DNA of 64,000 nt from Angiostrongylus vasorum (taxonomy: Eukaryota; Nematoda; Chromadorea; Rhabditida; Metastrongylidae): contig JADANN010000365.1 of NCBI GenBank assembly GCA_018806985.1, forward strand, positions 730,001-794,000, written 5' to 3'. The notes below the pieces were generated by a model that was not told where the DNA came from, made no database searches, and was given only the letters and a program-made list of their open reading frames with translations. Every line of letters begins with the position of its first letter. Position 1 is the stretch's first letter. A program made the translations under genes and the position numbers. Of the stretch, positions 23,005 through 33,961 are shown piece after piece.

Positions 23005-23650
23005 GTTTTGCATGAGTTCAAGTGCAGTATATTTGATTTCATTTAAGAACACCCTACACTTAAAACCTAAAATTCGACACACCACGCCTTTGGGCACACA
23101 TAGGACACAAAAGCACAATGGTAAGGATTTTGAAGTGAATGTCCGGATCCTGGCGCAAGAATCAAAAAACATCAACGCGCAAGACCCTTGCTTAAGGCGT
23201 CTTGGATAAATTTCAAAAAGTCGAAAAATGAACCGGAAAGACGAATGCATCACTATCACATGTGATACGGCACTTTATCTTGGAATGATTTTTGATGCAC
23301 ATTCCCATGGGTGGATATCACTCATCATCTCTCGTGAACAACACGAACCACACACGAGTGATACAATGGCATGGTGGGTTTTTGATTTTTGGAAATTCGC
23401 GTCTTTTCATATGCTGGATCTTCATTAATACTACGTAGTTCACCGAATTGTGGGGCTGCTGTTACATACGATACGTCCAGGCTCAAAGGAAGGCGAAGTT
23501 GCCGAAACGTCAGCAATTGAACAACGACAACAACAAGAGTAAGAACATCTGTACCAACCTCGCGGCAGGTAAAAAAAAGACAATTCGTAATAACATACAT
23601 AGACATATTGATTGTTTTGCCGAGGTTTATATAAATTCGATCTTTTGGGT
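23005..23650 (+). mobile_element. Penelope-like element 2, right arm (endonuclease end plus pLTR)
   Basis: Plus-strand GIY-YIG C-terminal remnant (GTHRTQKHNGKDFEVNVRIL, then MNRKDECITITCD) with a frameshift between blocks. It is followed by the pLTR with hammerhead relic 23480-23515 and the CAACGACAACAACAAG tract. It is the mirror of 22106-22673. Confidence 0.8.
23480..23515 (+). ncRNA. Hammerhead ribozyme relic, pLTR type I
   Basis: GGCT, CAAAGGA (two core bases changed from CTGAGGA), GGCG, loop AAGT, TGCC, GAAA, CGTC, AGC. It shares the damaged core with its mirror copy at 22238, so the damage predates the inversion duplication. Confidence 0.55.
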
Positions 23651-23879
23651 TGTTTCTTGTGTTCATTACATCTGAAAGCTTCCAGCGGAACGGTGAGTAG
23701 CTTACTGCAATACACTTAGGTAATTTCATTCAATATTCTTTCAATATAGTCATCTTACACTATGTTTGCTTAAAAAATAAGTAATTCTAAACAGCATCAA
23801 GCTTCTTGAAGTGGAATATCAAATAGTATTCACGAAATAATGTCAATCGAAGTTGGTGCTGTAGTGCCCAGGAATCAAG

Positions 23880-24135
23880 ATAAAAATATAACTTCAATGA
23901 TTCTGAGATATTTGCAGACCTCTGACCGCAGGTGTCTGCGGTGGGGAACGAGCGCGGTATTGTCCTTTCCGAGGAGTGATGCGTTCACCACCACACCATG
24001 CAGGTTCTTCGTTTCCCCTGTCTCTCAGCTAGTTCTATCGATCTCTGCCACCAATCACCTGTCAGCGGTATTGATCTAAGGACCCCAAATCGGCAACGAA
24101 CCCGAGCCATAAAAAAGAGTAGGCAATAAATAGTA
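23880..24135 (-). mobile_element. SINE1 copy, inverted
   Basis: The plus strand reads GACCGCAGGTGTCTGCGGTGG (split here for length: GACCGCAGGTG then TCTGCGGTGG), CACCACACCATGCAGG and CAACGAACCCGAGCC, the inverted tRNA-like part and 5' end. An extra AAAAAGAGTAGGCAATAAATA on the right matches the normal 3' end in plus orientation, so this copy is also rearranged. Confidence 0.8.
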
Positions 24136-25439
24136 AGTTAAAATTTAAAATAGAATACCTGCTAAGGTCGTTTGCGAAGCCCGTGTTTTCACTACGATCC
24201 CTACCAGCTCATAGGCCCATATTTGATGCAGTATCATACTTGTATGAATCAGAAACTGGGTGACAACAACTGAAGCATCACAATGGATTTGGATTATAAA
24301 TATAACTAAGGCAGTTATTGACGTCGCCTAAGAGACCCTGCGTAACATCGCAACGACAAGGCGACACTGAGGGCAGTGCATAGTGCAGCAGATACGCGCT
24401 CACATTAAATTAAAAACAGTTCATTTATAAATCTATAAATCTGCTTTGTTTAATGAACCATACCAAACAAAGGCGTTTCTCCAGCAGATGAAAGACGTGG
24501 GCCTAAATGCGGAGCGAATCCGTTTGTTATAGTTTCTTCTCACACGATGGATTCAGCAAATGGGAAAAAAGATTTGTCACAAATTTGTGAGAGAATAATG
24601 ACGATCATATAACGGGTTGCACTTGTGATCATTTTTACATCCTTCATATCGCCGAAAGAGATGATGGCTGGCAATCAGATTGATGAAAACTGTAAATGCC
24701 AGTCACGAATAGAATTGTGAACATTTTTTCTGTTCATTTTCATGTGGTGCTTCATGAAAAAACATTTTCTGTACGAATATTGTCACCAAGGTTTATGATG
24801 GGTTTTGATAACGTGAGCGGCACTCCACAAATGACTGAGATTGGAATCATAGTTAACGTGAGGTCAGGAAACATGAAGTGCACGACCGGTGCTGCAGCAG
24901 TGGTCGTCAAGAAAGTACGCCCGCACTAAGTGAAGAGATTTTGGAGCTTAATCCATCCATTACATCCCAAACCCCTTCAGCAAGATGTTGCCGAAAAAAC
25001 TGAAAATTCTTGTAGTCCTTGTGACTCGTGGACAATTTTCGAAGGACATATCTTGATGGAACTAATTATTGTTTCCTCATAAACTTTACCATCTAACACA
25101 TTGACGCTAATTATGCGTCTTTGAGTCTTTTTTTCTGGCTTGCTTGCAGGTTTTAATTTTAACGAATAGCACGTGACATGCAATAACACAGCGCGGTATT
25201 ACAATAACTCAGTAGAGTAACGGTAATATTGATGAAATTCGTTGAAATAGCGTTAACATACTGAAAAATTGTGACAGAAATAACATACAACAACCTTATT
25301 AGCGCGACAACTGTGGTAAAGACATTAAAAATCTACATAGTATAAATCTATAGGGATCACCTCACCTGTTACCTGCTGTTTACAGCTCACTAAGCTATAC
25401 GTGGGTATGAGATGGTAAACACAGTAACATATACAGGCC
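24136..25439. other. No gene recognised
   Basis: A plus-strand frame at 24696-24929 and a minus-strand frame at 24977-25189 lack motifs and splice support. Confidence 0.4.
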
Positions 25440-28400
25440 ACATTCTCCTAACGCCGAAGGAGCCTCCGATTCGGAAGCGTTGGATACTGGGACAAGTACA
25501 GAGAGGCTGCTAAAATCTCAGGGCCGTTCTAAGCTGCCTAAATCGCAAAGGACTAAGGTGATCTATATCGTACAATGCCCGCACACTTGCATCTGAATCC
25601 TCGATAAAAAACTTGACCATGCAAACAAGAACGATAAAGTACGACGTCGTCTGACTGGCCGAGACGAGACGACGCCACCTATTAAATGCCGTTTGTGACA
25701 CTGGAGAAGAACTGTTTTTCGGAACACGCCACAGAAGAGTAGTCGGCGGCGTCGGCGTTCTCGTGAACACGAGCTTGTTCATTAACATGTCGATTCAATA
25801 GAGCAACCAACAACCCGGATCGGACGATTGAAGAGATGTGAATCAATATCGGCTTTGCCAATCTTCTTCGCTTACGCACTGATATCAAAGTACGACGAAG
25901 AAGAAGTCGAAACGTTCTATATGGACTTGGAGAAGTTATCAAGAGAAGACCATACATTCTTGAAGGCCATCACTGGAGATTTTGATCCTAAGATTAGACC
26001 CAGAAGAACGTCTAAAAAACGTCACGTTGGGACCCACGAATTAGAATGGAACTAACAAGGTGAGCGGCTGAGTTTATCGTGACGAACAAAACCACCCATG
26101 GTAAATTGCAATTCCAGAAGCCTCACATTCAACGTTGGAAGTGAAAGTCTCCTAATGGGAAAGTACCAAAACGAAATAGACCACAACATAGTAAATCGAA
26201 AGTTTTGCTTCACCGATGTCGCTGTTGTCCCAAAATTCTCCACTGGATCAGATCACCGCCTCCTTCGTACCAAATTTAATTTCTCGCGGAAAGGAGAAAA
26301 AAGCAGATAAATTCAAAAATCGATGTCCAAAACCTCTATCAACTGGTACTTATTCACTTCATTAGTCGGCTGTTCGGAAGATGCCGTTCTCGATAACATT
26401 GACGAGGAAACGATCGGCTCATTCGACAACTTCAAGCTAGCGCTATGAAAGCTGAGAGCTCGAAGGTCAAAAAAGACGTCTCTTACCAGAAACACTCGAG
26501 CTGATACGCCAGCGTGGATCGCAAGAGCTCCAGGCAACTGCCAACTCACGTCCGAACTTGTAAAACATTGCACACAGACGATAAAAGAAGATGTTAAAGA
26601 GAGAAGAGCGGTAGTCATAGTCGAAGCCGCAGAAGAGAGCAGAAGCATTCGCAAAACCCACCGAAGCTTCGCCAATTACAAAACCATAGTGATTGCACTC
26701 CGACGCCCAGATGGCAGAGTTGCATTTCCAGGAAGGCAATGGGGGAAAAATCATTCACGATTACTACTCAGATATCTTCAATAGCCCAGCCTTGCTGCCC
26801 TCATATGAAACAAAAAGAGGAAGGATATGTCGTATCACCTGTTCTCCCTTTCGGCATGCTATTTCATCGATGAAGAATCGAACAACATCAGGTCCGGACC
26901 AGATTAGATCTGCGCACCTGAAGAACCTTCCTCCAGTCCTCATAAACGCACTGCCTTGGCTCTTCACTCGTTACCTGTCTGGATGCAAAGTCCCAACTGA
27001 GTGGAAAACCAGCAAGAAGGTGTTGTCGTTCAAGAACGGTGATCTTCACGATATCGGCAACTATCGCCCAATCTACTTGGTGTCTGCCGTCTACAAACTT
27101 TTCACTAGAGTCATCCTAAACAGGATTGACAGAACACTGAACGAAGGACAGCCATGTGAGCAGGCAGGGCTTCGAAAAGGATTTAGTACTATGGACCACA
27201 TCCACACGATAATAAGGCTCATTGAAGTGTCGCGAGAGTACAAAAGACCGCTCTGTCTCACTTTCATCGATTTAAAGAAGGCTTTTTGTTTCAGTTGAGA
27301 TAGAAGCGATCATTGAAGCCCAGGACAGTTAGATATCTCCTACTGAGGATATATAGATTCTTCGTGAAATATGTAAACACATAACAACGAAGCCATCGTC
27401 ATTCTACAACGATATTAATTAACATCGACTTCAAAAGTTGGGATAGGCATGGCTATGCCATCTCGAGAAAATCATTTACCGCCACTCTCGAGAACGTCAT
27501 GCGAATATTAAAATGGGACAATATGGGATCGTAAATCCATGGCCGGCAAAAACACTATTTTCGCTTTGGTAACGACATCGTTCTTATAACACCAAACATT
27601 AGCCAAGCGGAATAAATGGTTGCCGACTTTGACAAACTCTGTAGGAAAAGTAGTCTTCTGCTCAATCTCACAAAAACGATCTTCGTGAGGAACGGATTGG
27701 TTATGCATGACCTTATTTACGCTCGACAGAGTGAATCTCTCCGATTGTTCCAGTTATGCCTATCCACGTCTGGAAATTAACATGATGAACGACCTAGCTC
27801 CAGAGCTGAGCAGAAGGAAACTAGCGGCTTGGGGTGCTTTCAATAGCATCGACGATGTAGTGAAGAGAGCAAGGAACATCCGACTCAGTGCCCACCCTTT
27901 CCCCTTTTACCCTCAACGGAATAATTAAATCCAAGTTCTCCAGGCATGTCTATCTAGGTCGGGTTGAGCAGGAGGTAGCGAACGGCTTCCAGTGCTATCA
28001 AGAGCATTGAGGATTTCTTGGGGAGAACAAAGAACGCCCAACTCTGTGACCACTTTTTTGACTCAACGGCACTCCCCTGCCCTAGCGTATGCGTCAGAAA
28101 CTTGGTCGCTGCGTAAGCAGGATGAAAGGTCACTTAGCGTTATGGAACGCGCATTCGAAAATGCGATGCTAGGAGTATCCCGTTCCAGACAAGTAAGGGA
28201 AGGGATCCGAAGCTCCGACCTGCGTCAACGATCAAAAATCAAAGATGCCGTTTTGTGCTTCAGACAGTCGAAGATAAAGTGGGCCGGGAACATAATGCGT
28301 ATGATTGACAACCGATGAACCGATGAACAAGAGCCGTTAGTGACTGGATTCCTGGGGATGTTAAACACACTGCAGGAAGTCCACCGATCCGACGGTCAGA

Positions 28401-28560
28401 GTTCTTCACGAAAAGTCTAGAAGAAGGATGTGATGCTCAACGAGTCCCTAGATTGAGCAAAACCAAGTGGGCTGCTCTTGCTAGAGACGGGGGAAAAATG
28501 GAAGTTTCGCCGGCGCCCGCTCGAGACACTCGATGATCAACGCGACGTCAGATGATACAG
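25440..28560 (+). pseudogene. RTE-type LINE, nearly full length but inactivated
   Basis: In order on the plus strand: N-terminal endonuclease (about 25520-25800, containing VCLAETRRRHPLN); central endonuclease (25840-26055, DHTFLKAITGDFDPKI); catalytic C-terminal endonuclease block GSDHRLL near 26250; linker; reverse transcriptase (26867-27290, NRTTSGPDQIR, VLSFKNGD, NYRPIYLVSAVYKLF, QAGLRKGFSTMDHI, FIDLKKAF); palm motif near 27560; and C-terminal region (27980-28500, YASETWSLRKQDERSLSV, GIRSSDLRQRSKIKD). Many stops and frameshifts separate the blocks. The catalytic FADD motif reads FGND, so the RT would be dead even if the frame were continuous. Confidence 0.9.
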
Positions 28561-28987
28561 TTGAGATGATATTCTATATACTTTATACACACATGGTCTC
28601 GGCTCAGTAATCTAGGAAAGTATTGTTCTTGCATAATTATATAGTCATCGGAGTTATTCTTGTTTGGCTTATTGGATTCTCAACTCCCTGGTCTTAATCG
28701 ATACTACAAAGTCTAAGAAAGGGGTTTTCGCTTCATTCTCATATGATGGACATGATAGATAGGGTTTGAGTAGATCTTTCTCCATTAGGTATACAATGAA
28801 ACCATACTTTATGTTTGCAGAATATGGCACAACGAATTGTTCCATTGGTTCTGCTGCGGTTTGTATTGCATCCGTTGTAATTCCCAAGATCAACTTTCTA
28901 CTAACCTCGGCATTGATAACGTAACTCACTGCTGTCATGTTGAGCAAACGTCACGTTGTTATTTCATGCTTTATTTACAAACATTTT
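28561..28987. other. No gene recognised
   Basis: A minus-strand frame of 92 codons (28669-28947) has an RT-connection-like FLDFVVSIKTREL stretch, but nothing firm. Confidence 0.35.
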
Positions 28988-29021
28988 GAGCTTTCAATGG
29001 ATTTCGCCTTCTTCAAAGTTT
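28988..29021 (-). ncRNA. Possible hammerhead ribozyme relic
   Basis: Minus strand: TTGAAGA, GGCG, AAAT, CCAT, T, GAAA, GCTC. The CGTC cleavage segment is absent. It is included because GAAGAAGGCGAAAT matches the type I pLTR core region. Confidence 0.3.
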
Positions 29022-30099
29022 CGGGACGTTAAATAGACACGCAGTTTACCCAGTTAAGCATTTCCACTCTTAACTGTTGGTTATGAACCAGCCGCGCTTG
29101 CCACTTTGACCCACTCCGTGTTCAATTTTCGGTGTTGAGTTTTGAACTCCTTTTCAGGTGATGGGCGGGAATTGGAAGCGTCTCCAAGATGTTTTCTGGT
29201 TACCTCAACATCTAACTAATGAGGAATTACAGCAAACTATCCATCTTTATCACTAGCTGGTAGTCTAATAGTTTCTGATTTCATTAGTTCTCGAACTACT
29301 GGCACACCACAATTCTGCGCTGCTCTGTGCCTGAAACCAACCCCATTTCTCGATTTCGGTTAAGGATTTTGAGAGTTTTGCCCGAAAATATGAGAAAATT
29401 GACATCTAATCCGCCGTTGAGATTTTTGCTGTCTGATGAAAACTCGAGGGAAATGAGGTGGTGTTAACGCTCTCTAATATTTCGGACTGCTGTTGTTGTT
29501 GTGCTCTCAATGGTTCAACTCAGAATTAAAAATCAGAATTATTCGGCACAGGTCAAATAGAATTAAATTAGTCGGAACAAATCAAGTATTCGAGTCAGGT
29601 TATGCTCATGGGATGTTCAAGAAAAAAGGAGCTAGCCCCTAAGTGCATGCATGAAAGGAAATCCTTGTCCTGATATTGAAATGCTTTGTGTTCAATTGAT
29701 GGCCGATCGCCTTCCCGTCGAATTTCATCGATGTGCAAAGTTTTTTTAGCTCTTCACAATGGCTCCCTTTCAAACGAACTGAGTAATGCCAGTTTTCTCT
29801 GTGACTCTTCAGCGAGGGAGATAACGAGTCTAACCCGCACGCAATAAGCCTCAAGTTTCGTTTAGATGCCATAATAAGCCAATGTTCCCGCTATTTGTGG
29901 AACCGACACATGTGGTGGCGGCGGTGGCGGTGCTGGCCCCAGGGCATTGAAGAGCGCAGCGCCGAGAGCTTTGTAGTGACCCGAAAAGATCGGCGATACG
30001 GAGGCTGGTCGTACATGAAACGAAGTGAACCACGAAGCACATCAACAAATCCCTTACTTCTTCAGGTTGAAGCTGAAGAAGTGGAACACAGTGGAACGT
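29022..30099. other. No gene recognised
   Basis: Overlapping frames on both strands near 29639-30186 have no recognisable domain. No repeat family is recognised before 30100. Confidence 0.4.
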
Positions 30100-30770
30100 T
30101 CCAAGTATTTCATGCTGGGAATTACGGAGTGATTGTAGCGAATTGGATACGATGCTGGTTTCAGTGGTAATGAAGACGAACACCATTCATCTCTCATCTG
30201 GAGGCCCTTTCTGCGAAATTCGACGCCTAAGCCTCTCAGTGAAAAGATTATAACTAGGCTGGCGGTATCAACACTATCCCAGTTCAATTCCACGATTTCA
30301 AACACCGACGTCGTGCAACCAAATTCCTCAAAACATTAGCAGGATATTGTGACCAGTGAATTGTTAACAAAGAGACAGTTTAGAGCTGGTTTGAAAAATT
30401 TCTCCGTGTCGAGTTCACCCGTGAAGATAAGAGAGGTCGAGGACAGTATTCTGCAACTGACTACTATCAACTGAAAATTTTTTTGACAGGAATTGCTCAC
30501 ACACCATTTGGAAAACAGACAAAAGAGTAAGATGTGAACACCAACACATTCAGAGCACCTGAAAAAGGTTTTAGAGCCGAAAAAGCCCGACGAATGGATT
30601 CCCAACAAACTGAATGACAGCGAAAGAGATCGGCGTTTTGGGGAGTGCTGTTGGCGATTCTTCTACAAAATCCCCGACCTCTTTCTCAATCAGAAAGAAA
30701 GCAAATGCCAAAACGGCCTTCAGGACATCATGGCCACCAGAATTCCAGAATCTGACGCACCCGGCCGGTA
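30100..30770 (+). pseudogene. Mariner-like transposase, N-terminal fragment (copy M1)
   Basis: The coding region around 30360-30700 gives LTKRQFRAGLKNF, then VKIREVEDSIL, then HSEHLKKVLEPKKPDEWIP and LNDSERDRRFGECC. This is the helix-turn-helix and linker region of Tc1/mariner-type transposases. Several in-frame stops are present and the DDD/E catalytic part is absent. The upstream 250 bases also match copy M2 (35607-36300, minus strand), so the repeat extends beyond the coding part. Confidence 0.65.
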
Positions 30771-30924
30771 TGAATACACTTGTTTCTGGTGGGAAAAAAT
30801 GTGCAGATTAGCCTTTATTTCGATTGCTCAATTTTATTCTGAGCTGAGATATGCCGCTTTCAAAAAAGGTACAGTACGAAATTCTGCATTAATTTTAGAC
30901 AATGTGGAATACACACAGACTTAC

Positions 30925-31185
30925 TTGGATACTTGGATGGCTCGTCTTCATTGATCGTGGGGGGCACCAGTGTAATTTCCGTTTTTTTTCGGAATTTGGC
31001 CGGTCTGACCACTATGGTTCCCTGGAGTCCCGAGCCCAGCCAGACCAAAGTCTACCCCCAGGTCGTCACCACCGCAAGCAGCCGCCGCTCTTATGGATCA
31101 AAGAGAGATTTGTCGCCATGCGACTAGTTTAGCTCCAAGACGGTGATGGATCCTGGTATTGGTTCAGCGATTGGTTTCTCTCTGT
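30925..31185 (-). mobile_element. R3 retroposon, partial
   Basis: The plus strand reads TTGGATACTTGGATGGCTCG at the left (the inverted 3' end with its TCCAAGTA tail). Then come the inverted central blocks CCCAGGTCGTCACCACC and TGATGGATCCTGGTATTGG. The 5' third is missing. It separates mariner fragments M1 and M3. Confidence 0.75.
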
Positions 31186-31194
31186 TTGCCAAAG

Positions 31195-31530
31195 TGGACT
31201 GCTGCCATTGAAGCATCTGCACCGTTTCGTCGATTCATTGGACGTACTTCTCCTCCGTCATCATTTCACCAGGATTCAACAATGTATGATGGTTCAAACC
31301 AGCATCGAACCACGAAATGGTCACTATGACCTTTTTTGGTGCAATTTCGGCTTATGGAAGTACTGGGCAAATTCATGACGTTGCAACCACTTTGCCGATC
31401 ATCGCCGGGTGTTGTAGAACATTCATTTTTTAACCGAATTTCCCAATATGTTCGAGAAACGGGCGCTCTGGTTGCGTAGAAGAAACCCCAACGATATCTC
31501 AAAACGGCGAAGTCTTTAGTTGCCATTCAA
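31195..31530 (-). pseudogene. Mariner-like transposase, central fragment (copy M3)
   Basis: Minus strand: a KKVIVTISWFDAGLNHHTLL block followed by NPGEMMTEEKYV resembles the mariner segment around the second catalytic Asp. Stops and frameshifts are frequent. It lies in the opposite orientation to M1, 420 bases away. Confidence 0.45.
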
Positions 31531-31534
31531 TCCA

Positions 31535-32910
31535 TGTACCACCAATTTTTCAAGCTTCTTCGATCCTCCAATTCCATCTACATGCATTGAAATACTTAAT
31601 ATGCTTACATCGAGTTCTGTCCTAAGTTCTCGAACAGTTGTGCATACTTACTTTTAACCCTAGGCTTTCAGCTTATTGTCTTCAGAGGCAGAAAGACGTC
31701 CGCAACCATCTTGGTCTTAAAGATCGAATTACCCACAAAGAAATCGTTCAAACGAAGGTCTCACTGAAAATAACAACAATGAAAGTAAAAACCAACAATA
31801 TCCCTGCTTTCTTGTGGATAGCAATAGAACGCACGTTCACTTCTAAGCAAACGACTGGTAGTGCTTCAGCTCATTATTCTTCTTTTAGCGTGGTTTTCGG
31901 AAAGTGGCATCTGGAAAAATAAGGATTATCATTAAAACTTCAAGTTTTTACATCGCTGAAGAACTAGTCCCCGCTGTTCACAACGCTGCTAAAACAGTAG
32001 TCCTTCAACCATAGTAGACTCGTCATATTGGTCCACCTTTTAAATTGGAACTAGGTTTGAGGAAGATATCTTTTTAATTTGACTCCTCGTCATTTCAGCA
32101 CATGGTCGTTTAGACTTGTCCACATCGTTCTTTCTAGTTTTTATTGTGTAATCCTTGTCATAAATGTAGTCTACTAAAAAACTAATCTATTCCGAATCGT
32201 GGGAGATTCCATGAAGTTTTTTCCAAAAAAAAATTACTGTTACGTTCGTTTGTGAATTTAATGAAGTAAAACCTCACTAGTTTAATGGAACTTGTATGTG
32301 CCTTCATCTACATCACACAAAGCAGCATATTGCGATTATCACACATTCTCTATATTATGGCGCCATTTTCAGAATTAGAAGCCATTCGGAATGAATGCAG
32401 GCCTATGACGACGGTGCCTTTGGTAAGATCGATCTTTGTTTGAATGTAATGAAAACGATGCAAGGATTTGTTCCCGAAATTTCAAACAGAGGAAAAAAAG
32501 TCTCCAAAGGCTGCAAGATGTTTGTCGCAAAGTCAAAATGATAAACCACTAGGCTACATCTAGCATATGAGTAAGGGGATTCGGAGTTTTGGAATCACGT
32601 TAAAGACCAAACATCAACGACGACGCAGCATACGCTACGATGTAGAAAAATAGGTAGGTTGGACAGCGACAAAAGAGACAACTGACCTGATGATGAGACT
32701 CCATGAAGATTATAGAAGAATAACGTAATATAACATAATAGTTGCGTGTCACTGAAGCAGGCATAACCAGCTGGCCAACTCTAGCACAGGATAGGGACGA
32801 ATTAAGATTTTGTTGGTAGTCAGAGTCCTTCAATCAACACCATAGCGACTGTTTCCCTGTTCTTCGTTTGTTTCAAGGTACATCCATTGCGAGATCTTTA
32901 TGTTTCTGTT
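31535..32910. other. No gene recognised
   Basis: A 94-codon plus frame (31638-31922) and a 77-codon minus frame (32600-32833) lack recognisable domains. Confidence 0.4.
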
Positions 32911-32914
32911 GCTA

Positions 32915-32998
32915 TGGGGCTGGGTTAGATAGCACACTGGTAGAGATGTCGGTCATCATGACCATGGTTATGGTCTCGATCCCGCCCCAGGCTCACCA
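32915..32998 (+). repeat. tRNA-like sequence (tRNA pseudogene or lone SINE head)
   Basis: TAGCACACTGG (32930-32940) resembles box A and GGTCTCGATCC (32972-32982) resembles box B, separated by 31 bases. The predicted cloverleaf is incomplete. It is not SINE1 or SINE2, and I see no second copy in the window. Confidence 0.45.
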
Positions 32999-33703
32999 AC
33001 CACCTCATCTGCGCGGAGTCGGCAAACGGACGCTTAGCTTGTCTGTAACTGGCTCACATCTTTAAATTCTGGCAACTTCTTTTTCTTGCCTCTACTAAGG
33101 GTAATCGACTCGACCGTTATCCAGCGACGTTAACAGGAAGGAGGAAAATCCACAAGTAGCACCAGAGCGCACTCGCAAAAGTTCAAAGACCTACGTGAAT
33201 GATGGATACGTGGGAACGAATCGAATATGAGAAGTAGTGGGATTCGCACAGTAGATGTGAGAACTGATCGTATAAAATAAAAAAAGTATCGTCATAGGAG
33301 CGAACGATGGTTGGCTTGTTAACGTTTAATTTAGAAGGTCAGCTGCGATTATTTATTTCACATGGTCCTTGTGCACTGACGATGGACGTTGGCAATTTCT
33401 TTCGTCGTATCCTGTCCTGCAGAAAACGTCCACGGGCTATAATGGTAGTGACGGAATTCAACAATCTCCGATGTGCCACGTAACATCTTGGCACACTGAC
33501 TGCTTGACGTCGCCGCCTGAAGTTGTTGATTGTCACGCAATCATTCTAGTCACATGACGCAAACTTCTCCTCGATCTACATGACCAAGCGGCCAACTGCA
33601 GTGAAAACATCAAGCAACCACAAGATGACTTTCTTCTCACTCCAGGTCATCTCCTGCTTGACCAGCATTAAGAATGTAAATTTGAAGGAAATAAATAAAA
33701 CAA
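32999..33703. other. No gene recognised
   Basis: Overlapping short frames at 33339-33557 and 33576-33789 appear on both strands without motifs. Confidence 0.4.
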
Positions 33704-33938
33704 AAAAGGATAAAGCTCTCGGCGTTGGACAATCCCCTGAGGGATGCGCCATGCATTCAACTTTATTAAGTATCGTTGAAAGTGATTGAATTGCTGCTAT
33801 CCTCCCAAACAACTCTGGTTCCAATTTGCTGACCGCGAAGTGATGGAAGGATTGGTGGGCCATGGGCGCGAGGATCTATTCCACGTATGTGTTGCAGTGG
33901 CGTCTCCAACCACTGCGCCACCTATTTCTAGACCACCT
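33704..33938 (-). mobile_element. SINE2 copy with internal deletion
   Basis: The plus strand runs from AAAGCTCTCGGCGTTGGACAA to AACCACTGCGCCACC (inverted box A). The segment between GTGATTGAAT and TGCTGCTATCC, about 55 bases in other copies, is deleted. It ends against PLE3. Confidence 0.85.
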
Positions 33939-33961
33939 ACGGTGCGCGCAACCAAACTGCA

